A stretch of DNA of 64,000 nt, from assembly GCA_003254905.1 (NCBI GenBank), contig QANU01013586.1, positions 161,285 to 225,284 of the forward strand, given 5' to 3'. Source of the DNA: Nissolia schottii (taxonomy: Eukaryota; Streptophyta; Magnoliopsida; Fabales; Fabaceae). The stretch's first letter is position 1. The number at the start of each line of letters is the position of its first letter. A program made the translations under genes and the position numbers. The notes below the pieces were generated by a model, which saw only the letters and a program-made list of their open reading frames with translations, was not told the origin of the DNA and did not search any database. Positions 1 through 12,167 of this stretch are shown piece after piece.

Positions 1-59
1 TATATATATATATTTTAATTTGAACGACAAAAGCGCATAGAAGCTTTCGACTAGCTTGG

Positions 60-3000
60 CATGGTTGTGACAAAACCTAAGCTGTGTCAAGATCCAAGAA
101 AGTGGTTAAAATGGCTTTCATCAATTGGACAACTGAAAAATAGGTGTTTCTATTGTTTCCTCTTGTTGGTTGCATAATGTACATCTGACATTATCGGTGG
201 GCAGACAATTGAGCCTAGCTAGCCGCAATTTAGTGTTGAGGCATTTTTGAAGAATGAACCACACAAGTAGTTCTGCTTTTGGGGGAGTGTAGCCTTTTTA
301 TGCCTTGTTCCCGTTTTTCCATTTTAGAGATTCACCAATTTTAGCTTTAAACACCTGCAAGGAAAAAAAAGAGACAGAGAATTGACCAGAGGAATTATCT
401 TGCCAAGCATGCTCATCACTTCTACCCTTTATGAGTAGATTTTGGTTAATAGCTAGAAGAAGATCGACTAGTAGTTACTTTTCCCATGCAAACAGTCTCC
501 TTATCCACTCTAGTCGCCAATTCTAACCATCGGGTAAATACTCACTCATTTCTGCGATTCTGCAAGATTTTTGGAGTGATACTGAGTATAATCTTAGGAA
601 TCAATTCTTTAGCGAGCTTTCGCCCACCCAAATATCCTCCCAGAAGTAAGTGAGAGCACCATCACCAATTTTCTTTCTCAGCCCAGCGTGTGCTATGTTC
701 TTGATTTCCTCTCTGAAGTTGTCCATGTTAGACAGTTTCCTCCATAAACTTGATGGCCCACAAGGTTGAAGAGGTCTGTGGGGCTCGGCTGGTGATACCT
801 CGTGATTAGAGGTTACTATCTTCTTCCACAGTGGGAGTGACCCATCTGAGAAACACCACTACCATTTGAACAATAGGGTCGTATTTTGAACAACGATGTC
901 AGCTACCCGAGCCCACCCATAGCTATGGGCCTTTGGATGACGTCCCAAGTGATCAGCGAGATTCCCTTCCTATCTGATGAGGAGAACCGGAAAAACATTT
1001 TCTGGATGGAAATGATTTTTGTAGCCATTGCCTGTAGGATTCTGAAAATATTGAGATAGTATAGAGGGAGACTATTTAGCACTGCCTTGATAAGAGTTAA
1101 TCTTCCTACTCTTGATAGTAGGTTGGCTTTTCACAGGGACATTCTATTTTCCACTTTTTCCACCACTAGTTTCCAGGTATCAACTTTTCTTAGATTTGCG
1201 CCAAGGGGTATTCCTAGGTAGGTGATAGGCAATTAAGCAATCGAACACTGCAGTATATTCTGGGCTTCCTCCACCTATCCATCCTCACAGCCAATCGCAA
1301 TAAGGGCTGACCTGATAAAGTTGATATTCAATCCTGATATGATTGAGAAGCAAGACAATAGGTGCTTATAGTTTGTCAAACAGGATGAATTTGTCGGAGC
1401 AAAAATGAGAGTGTCATATGCAAATTGTGGTGGCAGAGTTCAATTCCGCTTGCACCAATCCGGATGCCTTCTATTTTGTCGCAGCCAATAGTAATAATGA
1501 CCAATCTATTAAGGGCTTCTGCTACAATAAGGAAGAGAAAGGGGGAAATAGGATCTCCCTGTCTCAGGCCTCTCTGAAAGTTGAACGGGATAGTTGGTGA
1601 GCCATTAATCAAGAGTGACATGGAGGCTAACGAGATGCAATACATGATCATCCTTTTCCACCGGGAGCCAAAACCCATGATGTCTATGGTTTCTTCAAGG
1701 AATCTCCAACACATGGTGTCAAAGGCTTTTCAAAAATCAAGTTTAAGGAGAACTGTCTTTTGCTTAGCTCTTCGTAGCCACCAAATAGCCTCGTTTTCCA
1801 CTAGTGCCCCATCCAAGATGTTTCTCCCTGAGATAAAAGTCGATTAGGTTTTACCAATTAAACTTGGCATAACCTTTCGCAACCTATTGGAGAGGAATTT
1901 CGCGATGACTTCGTATAAACATCCTACCATGCTGATTGGACGAAAGTTCTTCAACTCAGTTAATCCCTCTATCTTTAGAATCAAAGACACCCAAGTTGTG
2001 TTGATTTCCTCAGGGAATTTCCCTGTTATGAAGAAGTTGTGTGTTAGCCTTCCCATACCTTCCTCCAAATCGTCCCATAATTTTTTGATAAAGTTCATGT
2101 TAAATCCATCATAACCAAGTGCTTTGGATGAGTCACACGATAGAACAACCTTTCTAATCTCGATCATGGTTAGTAATCTTTCCAGCTCTGATACTTGTTG
2201 TTGACTGATAGATGGCCAGTTCCCAAGTGGCATATGGATAGAGGGTTGTTTATATAGGTTTCTGTAGTAATGGAGGATCTCATTTTTTATGCTTCTTGGA
2301 TGTTTCAATATTTGGCTTCCCACTTATAGATGATCAATTACCTTTTTTCCTTCGTCTTCTTACTGCCACGGCGTGGAAATACTTAGTGTTTTTGTTTCCC
2401 AATTTGATGGACTTTTCCCTAGATAGCTGTCTCCAGTAGCTGTCCTTTTTTTCATACCACCTCTTGAGAAGGGCGTTGATAGCCACTAGTCGTGCTTGGT
2501 CCACCTCATTGTCCGCTTATGAATCTAATATCCTTTGGGTATCTGATTGATCCTTCTCCAACATGTTGATGGTGTTGTCAATGTTCCCAAAGATTTCGTT
2601 GTTCCACTTCTTTAGTGGCTTTTTGGTCAGTTTCTGCTTTTGCACCATAGGGACATCCCCCATCTTACACCATTCCTCTTTAACTTGCTCAGTGAACCCC
2701 GGGTGAGAGAACCATGCATCCAGGTTCCTAAAGGGTTTCGAGTCACTAACTGGTTTATCCAGTTCCAAGAGGAAAGGAGTGTGGTAAGATAATATAGTGT
2801 TAGGTAAGGCCCTCAACTTCATGTTGGGGAATGCAGTGCTCCAATCAGGTTCCAGAAGCATTCTATCCAATCTACTTCTAGAGGATCCTCAGACCCATGT
2901 ATATTTTTTCGCCTAAGTGGGGGGTCATAGGCCTCCATCTCCTAAATCCAATTCCTCATCTCTTCTATGCTACCTAGGCTACTTCTGCCACCGCTTCTCT

Positions 3001-3337
3001 CCTCTTGGTTGAGTACTTCATTGAAGTCTCCCATAATGATGCAAGACATAACTAATGATTTCCGCAATACTACGAGTTCATCCCACAATTGTTTTCTTTC
3101 CTGCCTGTCATTTGGAGCATAGACTAACAGAATCCTACACCTGAAATTGTTATATGACAGTTCTCCCAAGATGCATACCCACCTGGTTCCCATCATAATC
3201 TGATATTTCCTGAAAATGGTTGGCTCCCACACGCTGATGGAAAGACCACAGTCACTTTCCTTTGCCATCCTCAGGCGGCCAAGCATTCTGTCTTCCATAA
3301 CTCCGTTTTCACTGGCATGCATGTCAAATGGGATAAC
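60..3337 (-). mobile_element. Decayed LINE (non-LTR retrotransposon), truncated at its 5' end
   Basis: On the minus strand the order is that of a plant LINE ORF2. An endonuclease fragment (2942-3349) carries the GDFNEV motif and a VYAPND-type strand. A linker follows (2517-2870). Reverse transcriptase is in two pieces: 1844-2323, with a FRPIS-type block, and 1376-1714, with the LRQGDPISPFLF block. A thumb/connection stretch at about 900-1140 reads GRLTLIKAVL, then GGLG, then a stop. A zinc-finger RVT tail at about 160-280 includes CTLC. The frame is broken many times and the catalytic Y/FADD segment is not visible between the RT pieces, so the copy is dead. The endonuclease lacks its usual first 50 or so residues, because the block starting TGTCGCGACC at 3338 replaces them. 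Class is secure; the ends are approximate. Confidence 0.85.
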
Positions 3338-5592
3338 TGTCGCGACCAATATTCGCGGCGGGAAGATGACGAGATTTTAAAAGAAAATAAATTTAATGGA
3401 GTCGCCACCAATTTTATTTAAATTAGGAAAAAAGTGAAAAAAACCTTTATTCAGAGAAAACTGGTTTGATTTAAGTTTGGATTAGGGAGTCAATTATGCA
3501 TAGGACAAGGCAAAAATTTAATTTTGCAGCACCCCTAATACATCCGTATTAAAACGGTTACCTTAATTAATCGTGCAAATTATTTATAACCTCTAAAAAA
3601 TAGAGAAAGTTTAGAGTATCAAGTTGTCGCAACGTAGTTAACATTTTCTTTTAGTTTAAAACATGTTCAAATATTATTAGTTTTTAAAGATAAATAAATA
3701 ATACGTTAATAAAAAAAATACAATTATTTACACTTGGAACAAAAATTATGAAAGTTTAATTTTGACTAGATTTGTGCTCCTACGTATCCTCTGATGCAAT
3801 AAGGAGCTCAAAGCCACATACGTAGTTCTTTCTAAAAAAATATTTGTGTGTTGATTAACTTTTTTGAAAATAGTTTTTATTTTTATTTTTTATTTTGGTT
3901 TCTGAGCATCAAGTTGTCACAACTCAGATACTCTGAGAACACAGAATTAACAAGTCGTCTCGGCTTAGTAGACCCTTTTTATTTTCATGCTAAGAAATAT
4001 TTTATGTGTTAATTAAACTAAAATGTTTAGAGTATCAAGCTGTCACAATTCAGATGCTCTAAAATAAGTTAATAAGTCGTCACGACTCAACTAACATTTT
4101 CATTCTCATGTTATTCCCTTTTTTCTTTTTGTATTTTTTTTTTATAGCAAACAACAATAATAATAAAAAAATGTTCTGAGCCGAAAACACACGACACGGA
4201 CTTAAAAAAAACGTGAAATAAAAACAAAAACCAGCAAGCCGAAAGAAGCAAAAGAAATTACTACCAAATGCTAGTCCAAGCCCAAACTCACAAAACAATT
4301 GCCACAAAAAAAAAAAATTCTCCCCAGAGACCCAAACCAAAAAATGGGCTGCTCCCACTTTGAACAAAACAAAATAATAATAATAATGAAAATAAACACA
4401 AAATAAATAATAATGATGATAATAATAATAATAATAATAACTATGGAAAAAACAAAAAGACAACCCCATTTCTTCATTCTCCTCATTCAACTCCTCCCCT
4501 CTCCACCGGTTCTCTCTCTCTCATTCTTTACTCAACTATTTTCACGCATTCTTTCTCTCTCGGCTTCAAGGGTCACCGCCGCCGTCGAGACAGCTCGCCG
4601 GCGGTGGCGGTTTCTTCTCTCTCCCTCTGTGTAGTATTTTCTCTCTCTCAACTCACTCTCTCTCTATTTCTTTCTCTGCTTCTCGGTTCACTCTCTCTCT
4701 CTGGTTCTCTCTTTCTCAACCTCTCTGCTGCTCGGCGCCGCCTGTGGTTTAGATTCCTTCCCTCTCCCTCTAGATCTATTCTCTCTCTCCCTATGTCTGT
4801 CTCTCTCTCTCTCTCTCTCTTTGGGTTTCGATTTCTCTCTCTAGGACTCGTCTCACTCACACTCTCCCTCTCTTGGCCTCAAGGGGCGCCACTGCCATGG
4901 CGAACCGCCGGCGGCGGCGGGCTTCCCCTTTCTTTCAGCAGTCTCTCTCTCTTTCTCTCTCCTTTTCAGTTTCGATTTCTCTCTTTAGATCTGTCTTAGT
5001 TTCTCTCTGCTTCCTCTCTGTTTCTCTCGATCTGGTGTGCCTGTGTTGGCTGATTTGGGTGGTGGGTGTGGGTGTGTGTTGGTTTGGTGGCTGAGGGTGT
5101 GTGTGGTGGTTCGGTGGTTAATGGTGGTGTGAGGAAAAAGAGGATGGTGGTGAGGTGGGTTGTTGGCGGTTGAGGGTGGTAGAGATGAGGTGGCTGTGAA
5201 TGATTGAGGTTATGTAAAGATTCTGTTTCTCTCTTTCTATGAACAAATTGTTACTAAAAAAAAGTCTCACATACCTCTCCAGAGCTCTAATCAATCCTCT
5301 TTCAAAACACCTCTTTGTTTGTTTGGTTAATCTTCTATTTTTTTCTTCTGAAATTCATTCAGTTGAGTGTTCTGAAAAATTTCTCTTGATGTGATATTTG
5401 CTTGTTGCAGTTTTTCTTATTCTATAAATGAACATTGCTTGTCGGGGCAAATATTTCTGTTGGATAATAGAGAGTTTGAGGAAGGAAGGAAGACTAATGG
5501 CTTCTCTGTTTTCAATTTTCATTTTTTATATGTTGGGGCTAAAACAAATTTATAAGAAAAAAATAAAAGAAAAGGGAGAAAATAAAAAAAAA
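3338..5592. repeat. LTR-like repeat block with TGTCGCGACC start and internal triple repeat
   Basis: LINE homology stops at TGTCGCGACC (3338), followed by GGAGTCGCCACCAATTTT, a start I associate with some plant Ty3/gypsy LTRs (from memory). Inside are three copies of a unit built on 'agtatcaaGttgtcRcaac...gatactct' at about 3615, 3905 and 4030. A CT-rich core follows (4500-5080), and the block ends near the poly-A/N position at 5593. No second copy, CA end or target duplication was found. LTR identity and the 3' boundary are therefore inference. The leucine/serine-rich open frames in the CT-rich core are composition artefacts. Confidence 0.4.
4500..5080. repeat. CT-rich low-complexity tract
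   Basis: About 580 bases dominated by ctctctct runs, the longest near 4800-4820, with GC-rich islands around 4570-4610 and 4890-4920 that contain cggcgg-type repeats. It resembles the pyrimidine-rich leaders of plant transcripts, but no credible protein frame follows. Confidence 0.7.
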
Positions 5593-5599
5593 NGCCACC

Positions 5600-8500
5600 A
5601 TGACTCCATAGAACCTGAATAGGAGCTTGAACCAATCGTTTGTCATTGTTGTTGGCAGGTTGTCTGTAAACACTAAACAGTGTAATCACTTTCCTTCCGT
5701 TATTGTTCGCATGATTGAAGCAGCCACCGGAGCTGCTTCCCCTTCTAACTAAATTACACCAGCTGCATTGCAAGATACTTGAAGCAACATGAATTTTACT
5801 AAGATGAAGGAGCAATCACGTGAGCTCAATTATGTAACATGATGAGTTTTCCTTCCATTTGGACTATCCCACGATTTCTAAATTGCCGAAATCTTCCGGC
5901 TTGGTATTGGACATAATTACAAGTTTGTTTGCTGAATGAGGTTTTTAGATATGACATTCGCATCAATCACATGGTGTACCCTACAATTATAATTAAACTG
6001 AAAGTTGCGGGGACGCACGTAGCAACCCCGATCTTAAATGTGATAATGACATTGTAAACGGTAATTAAGCTAGCTAGCTACAATTATTGGATTTGTTTCC
6101 TCAGTTTCTTCACTTTCACGCAGCCCATGGAGGATCTCACTTCACAGGGCTCGATCGCCACGCATGCAGCAAACTTGAGAAGCAAGATTTATTTGTTGTC
6201 AATGCTTAACAAACAGAAAAACTATTTGCTGATCACAGGGCCCATGCCACGCACGGTTGCGTTAATTGGACAAATTTAATTTAATAAAATAGTCATAACC
6301 AATCCACCTTGATATCACTGTTTAGATCGATGAGTCCCATTGGCAAAACATTATAACTACCAAGAGACCAATTAACAACTCTCATTTAATTTTACACATT
6401 GTCAATTCCGCATGGGATGGTGTGGTTAAAACAGAAAAGAAAAAAAACAGAGGGTGTTTTCAAAAGCTAGCCTTTTCATGCCCAACTTAACACTGAGCTC
6501 GAAATGCTAGTAATTTAAAATGGTGGAACTAATGTGACGTTACCTATTTGTCTTTTGAATTATTTTGGGATTATACTTAGGATTTAATTTGAATGCACTT
6601 GTACTATCTTAACTGTGATTTTAACACGTCGTCGTGGACTAATCTTTTCCCACATGATCAAACCTCAGTTCATAACATTTTCATATTATTTTGATTAACT
6701 TTTGAGTGTTTATTTTTAAGCCGCTCACTTCCATAAATCAATTAAACACTTTTGGGTCGTTAATCAACTTTGGATTCATGACACTAATATTCTTTTTTGC
6801 CGCACTTAGTCTCAAGAGTGAAATTTAGCCTTCGGGTTTGTATTTTACATGTTTAATAGCTGTGATTTAATCATATATTTTATGCATTTAAATTATAGTT
6901 AAAACATAATTTTGACAATTGGAAGTAAAGAAACACATTGCTAATTCATGAGATACCTTTCTCTTTCTTTTACTACTACTGAATATTAGAGTAGCAGTTT
7001 ATAAAATAAAAAAAAAAAAATACTAGAGAAGCAACTCCATATATGTTTTCTTAAATAAAAAATATAATTATTTTCTACATTTATTTTTTGTGAGAAGGAT
7101 AAAAAGACAACATTTAAAATTTAAAAGTATTTTATTTTAACTTTTATATTTATCAAATTCACAGGAAGCATTTAAAATTTTAAGTTATTTAAATATTAAT
7201 TTGGAGATGACCAAATGATGTGTACATTACCCGGTCTCAAAATAACTGTTTAATTTTAAATGCGCATATAGATATAAAGATTAAGAAAATTGTTGAAAAG
7301 TCTCAAAATTAAAAAATTTGGTGTATATAAATCACCATTACTACTTAATCATGTATATATGTCCCTTAATAGATCGTACTCTTCGCTCTTCATTCTCTCT
7401 CTCTCATTATTCTCTTTTTCTTTCATTCAATAAAGGGTATATTAAAAAGTATTAATTAGTATTGTCTAGATTTTTAAAAGAAGGATTATTTGTGAAAAGG
7501 TATAGTTTTAGGGGAGCGTTGATTTTTGAGTCTTAAAAGAAAAAAAAAATAATTATACCACTTGACATAGTAAACACCCCATATTCAAGAAAGAAAAGAG
7601 ATGGAGAGATATGATACATATGAGGCTTTGGTGAGTAAGAAATAAAAATCTTTAAAATTATAAAGGGATTCAAATATTAGGACTCTTAATTGTAGGAGAA
7701 TGAAGGTAGTCAAATTTCTTAATTTGAACAATTGATAAGGATGGATTGGAGTAGTGAAGGTAAAGGTTTGATTCATTTTGGAAGCAAGTCAATGATGTAA
7801 GGTTGGGTGAAAGGTGAATGAGGCAGCGCAACCATTAGGGCCACTGCAGAGTGCATTGAAAGTCGATAATCCACAGCCACTCACGTGAGGGTAGGCCCGA
7901 CACTCTGTTCTTCTGGCCAACACGCTGGAAGCAGTGAGTAAGTGTGGGAGAGGATCGGAGGAGTTGGACGAGTAATGTTTTATCATTCGTTTAAGTAAAG
8001 TTCGTCATGCAATTTTTGTCCCTATCTTCTTTCGCAAACCAAGGTTCAAAAACCAGCAATATTAGGGAGATCACAAAGATAAGATTTTATTTTAATCAAA
8101 CTCACCATAAAACTAGAGTGAAAATACTTTAAATTTATATTAAATGACTTGCATGTTATTCTATACCATCTTTTTTTGTACATCATATTATTATATAGTT
8201 CAACAAATTTGAAATTCATTACTAAATTTATTAATTAAAGTGTTTATATAAAGCTTTTTTAAATAATTTTTATATTATGCCATTTTTGGTACATTATATA
8301 AAGCTTATATTATAAGTACATGAAAAGTTATATAAATTGGCACACATATATAGTGATGCTACAAACATAAATTTTTCTTTTCTCTAAACCTGTGCAATGC
8401 GCAACGTATATACATGTAAAATTCTATATAAGGCAACTCCTCAAGTTAATTTAATATTATGCAACAATAAAAAATTATATTTTTATTTTGGAAAAAAATA

Positions 8501-8986
8501 AAAAATTTATTGGAAAAAAATATTATTTCATGAGACAATTTTAAATGAGCATGGTATTACTACACTACATATTTTTTTAGTAGTAATAAACAACATAATC
8601 TCATACAATTAACTTCTTGTTTGTGTCACGTGTTTTGGTAGGTCTTGAAGATGTATGATTCTTAGCATGTCTACATAGTCAACTACTAATACTTTAAAAT
8701 TACATAAATAACCACAAATTCTATAATATATACTTATAGCTACATAAGTTCAGAAACAAAAGCTAAACTTCATTTTTCAGTCGTTAGACAATCTTCATGT
8801 ACTAAAACATCCTTTTCTTCAACAGTTGGTCATGACACGATGTTCCTCTTGACCTGCAGCAATCAAACATTTCCAATTATCAAACACTTACACTTCCAGT
8901 TTGATAGTACTCATTTCATATTATGTTTGCAACTACCCAATGTGAATCAATTACCTAATGATTTTGTTATATGTTTGTGGACCAGA
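5600..8986. other. AT-rich intergenic sequence
   Basis: No gene is supported. A minus-strand open stretch at 5600-5815 has mixed composition like an isolated exon (it includes NNNGRKVITLFSVYRQP) but matches no family I recognise and runs into the N at 5593. Open frames at 7585-7986 show no motif. The rest is AT-rich with poly-A runs (7007-7020, 7541-7550). Confidence 0.5.
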
Positions 8987-9834
8987 TAGGGCTGTCAAAA
9001 TGAGCTCGGCCTGTGGGTCTGGCCCGTTTACTCGGTTAAATGAACTGGCTTTACATGCAAAAAATAGGCCCGTAAAAATTTGAAAAACAAATTGTCCCGA
9101 CCCGTTTAGGCCTAGCCTGCTAGGCCCGCGGGTTAGCCCGTGAAATATTTTTTTATTTAAAAAAAATTAATTTTTTAAAAGTTTCATTTTGGATTTTAAA
9201 TTTTATTTTGGAGTTTAAGAGTTTACTTATAATTGAACATATTTAACTATTTGTTATGCTTAACTACTTAATTATATTTATATTGCTATACAACTGAAGT
9301 GCTATGACATAGATATTGATAAATTTTGCATTCTATTCCTTCAATGAGTGCCTATGCCCTACAAGTTGATATATATTTTCAAACCTTGTTTATTATTGAT
9401 TAATCTACGAGAAAGAGTTCCAATTGTGTTTTTGATCAATAACATAACAGTACTCACATCAATATTATATGCCGTCATTTAATTAATGAAAGTTGTATTA
9501 ATTCATGAATCGATTTCAAATAGCATTTGAAAGCATTTGATATCTTTCAAGCAAGATAATTAAAAGAATAAAAAAGATAACATAATATCATAATCAACCA
9601 TTTAAACTATTTCTTTCTAATTAATTAATAGATAGACGATAAAAAATTGTTAAAAATCATCGCGCATACTTATTCACAACTTTGTATTTAAATCATAAAA
9701 AATAGACCAAAATTTTATTTTTTTTAAAAAAATAAGCGGGCTGACCCGTTTAGGCTCGCGAACCGACTATAAACGAGTCAAATCCTAAAAATAGACATAA
9801 TTTTGGCCCGAATCGACCCGGTTTGACACCCCTA
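8987..9834. mobile_element. hAT-like non-autonomous element
   Basis: The left end TAGGGCTGTCAAA and the right end TTTGACACCCCTA are near-perfect inverted repeats (one mismatch in 13). Inside each end are GC-rich blocks with ggcccg and gacccg motifs (8996-9140 and 9736-9822), and an AT-rich middle of about 600 bases has no gene. This is the usual layout of plant hAT-type MITEs. No 8-bp target duplication is recognisable, so the insertion is probably old. Confidence 0.75.
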
Positions 9835-9934
9835 ATATTGTCAGACAACTCCCTCCGTTAAGAATTGAACATATTATATTTTTATTTAAATTAAAAGACA
9901 TTGGGTACTAAAGTTGATATTCTAAAACATATTA

Positions 9935-9943
9935 CCTCTCTAC
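9935..9943. repeat. Target-site duplication of the MITE, left copy
   Basis: CCTCTCTAC, identical to 10556-10564 on the far side of the element. Confidence 0.9.
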
Positions 9944-10555
9944 GAGTTTTTTACTATATTGTCCCTGCCATAGAAACATATTACCGAAATACCCTCGTTT
10001 GAAAACTTATTACAGAACTACCACGGTTTGGCTGACGTGGCACGGGAGGGTTAGGATTTGCCAACCTTTTAAGTGTTTATATACCTTTAGTAGTTGTTGT
10101 TTTGGTAAAAAGAGTTGAGAAGAGAGTTGGGCTTGCGCGCATGAGTCCAAGTCAGTTGGGCTCTTCAAAGTGCAAATCGATGGATTCTCTCCCTGCGCAC
10201 ACGATAAATAGTGTCCCAGTCTTTTTGCAAAAATATTTTTTGGATTTTTGTAGCTTATCTAAGAATCCATGATTTTCGCATATATTGAATTCTCCGTCTA
10301 CCATGTGCTAACATAACACATATATAAACATTTACTTACATTTTAATTAAATAAATTAAAAACAAAAATTAAAATTATTTGTGCAGAATTCACCAACGTG
10401 GTTGGTAAATCCTTACTGAATTTGCAAACGCATTTAGCGAATCTCAATCCGGCCTGCCACGTCAGCAGAAACCGTGATAGTCCTGTAATATGTTTCTAAA
10501 TAAATGTATTTTGGTAATATGTTTCTGCGACAGAGGTAATACAGTAAAAAAACTC
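9944..10555. mobile_element. Mutator-type MITE with 9-bp target duplication
   Basis: The 612-bp element starts GAGTTTTTTACTATATT and ends AATACAGTAAAAAAACTC. The terminal inverted repeats extend through the 'aaacatattac...accacggttt...ctgacgtggca' blocks, roughly 150 bp per side with mismatches. A perfect 9-bp direct repeat CCTCTCTAC flanks it at 9935-9943 and 10556-10564, the size expected for Mutator-like elements. There is no coding capacity. Its termini match those of the 52.9-56.8 kb element, whose transposase family probably moved it. Confidence 0.9.
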
Positions 10556-10564
10556 CCTCTCTAC
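10556..10564. repeat. Target-site duplication of the MITE, right copy
   Basis: CCTCTCTAC, identical to 9935-9943. Confidence 0.9.
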
Positions 10565-12160
10565 TTCTTAATGAATATGCTCATGGGATGGATCTAATAC
10601 CATCAAGCATGCTAATTTCTCAAAGATGTTATGGTACTTCATAAGTTATTTTCGTTTCGTGTTCTCATTTTTTCACAAAAATTAAATTTGTCATTGAGTT
10701 GTCTATCTCAATCTCTCATTGCCAGGGATCAAATCGTACAATTTTCTTCTGGATTGATAGCAATCCACTTGAGTAAACACAACTGCAACTAAAGGTAATT
10801 AGCAGTGGAGCTTTCTATTGAATTTAGTAAAATCAATCATATCTTCTAAAGGGGATTGTGCTACACACAATCTATGACATGTAACTTGTACAAGTTGTAA
10901 AGGTTACATATAATAAAAAAAAAAAAGAGGTGTTTCTGGAAGAAAAAAAAAACTTCCTTTATCTCTTCTTTTTTCATGAAAACCTAACTGAAAATAAGAA
11001 GGTAATCAGGAGCGGAGCCTTTTAGTACATTTAATAAAATCAATCATATCTCCTCAAGTGGATTGTGCTACACGTATTGTCACAATAGCTTGTAAAAGTT
11101 GTAAAGGCTATAAAATCTAATAGAGCAGAGTAGTCTTAGAACTCTTTTCAAAGGTTATTACACAGTAGTACATGGAGCAGAAAGTAAGTCACCTTTGAAA
11201 ATACAACCTTTTTAAGCTTTTTTTTTTTTTTTTACATTAATACCAAATGAAACAAAAATTTCACCCATTCTTTTCAAGATGTTAGTGTTTTTTATGCTGA
11301 ATTTTCTCTAAATGATACTACCACTCAATTTTGGTTCTCGTATACCATTGTGGGAACAATTTACCCTGTACCTTGATTTTAATGGTCATATCGTGCTATT
11401 TGGTTAGAGACGTGTCAAGAAAATTCTTCAATTTTTGCATTTGATAAAATCTTGTACATATATTTATGCAGTGGTGAACAAATGACTCTACAAAACGGTT
11501 TGAGCATTTCCTAAAGTTCTTGCATCATATGATGGTTTTTGTTTGGATAATTAGCAGAATTTTCCTTCAAGATTTTTCTGACAAAAATCATCATTATATT
11601 GTTCTGCATATAGTATTATGAGAACGTGTAGTATTAGTGGTTGCACTATACATATATAAACTTTTCTTCATGGTTGGCTGAAGTAACTAAGCTCGTGCAC
11701 AAAATAAGCTAAATACTATATGCAGGATATGTTAATTAATAATGTTTCAAAGTATCGAGACACTAATAGAATATTATTCAATTTTTTTTTACTTCCATTC
11801 TTCTCAAATGTCTTCAGGATGTGAAATCCCATAAGTGTGAGGATGCAAGGACTTTTCAAGACAACCAAGAACATATTTATGTGAGCTCCTCATAAAAGTA
11901 ATACATTTTGTGTCTTAAAAACTTTTCAGTATGCGTACAAGACAACAACAGTAGTATTTTATTGGTTACTCTTCATATATATATATTTATGTGAGTTCCT
12001 CATCAAAGTACTACATTTTGATGTGTACTTTAGATGCATAAAAACTACTCTAAATGCATACTTTGCCTGTAACAATAAAAAACATCAATGATTAACAAGT
12101 GCTAGTGCAACCACTATGACAAATTTTATCTCAATCCATTTAATAATTCACCACAAGCCT
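10565..12160. other. AT-rich intergenic sequence with a direct duplication
   Basis: No gene seen. Two related blocks of about 115 bp (10798-10914 and 11005-11120) share 'aaaatcaatcatatctYct', 'ggattgtgctacac' and 'gttgtaaagg', so this is an old direct duplication. A poly-T run lies at 11218-11234 and a short TA tract near 11975. Confidence 0.6.
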
Positions 12161-12167
12161 TAAACAA

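Noticed and set aside
4604-5094. Leucine/serine-rich open frames in the CT-rich tract
   Set aside because: They follow from CT repeats being open in several frames; no domain and no conserved start.
7585-7986. Two minus-strand open frames of about 65 codons
   Set aside because: No motif, no splice context, AT-rich surroundings.
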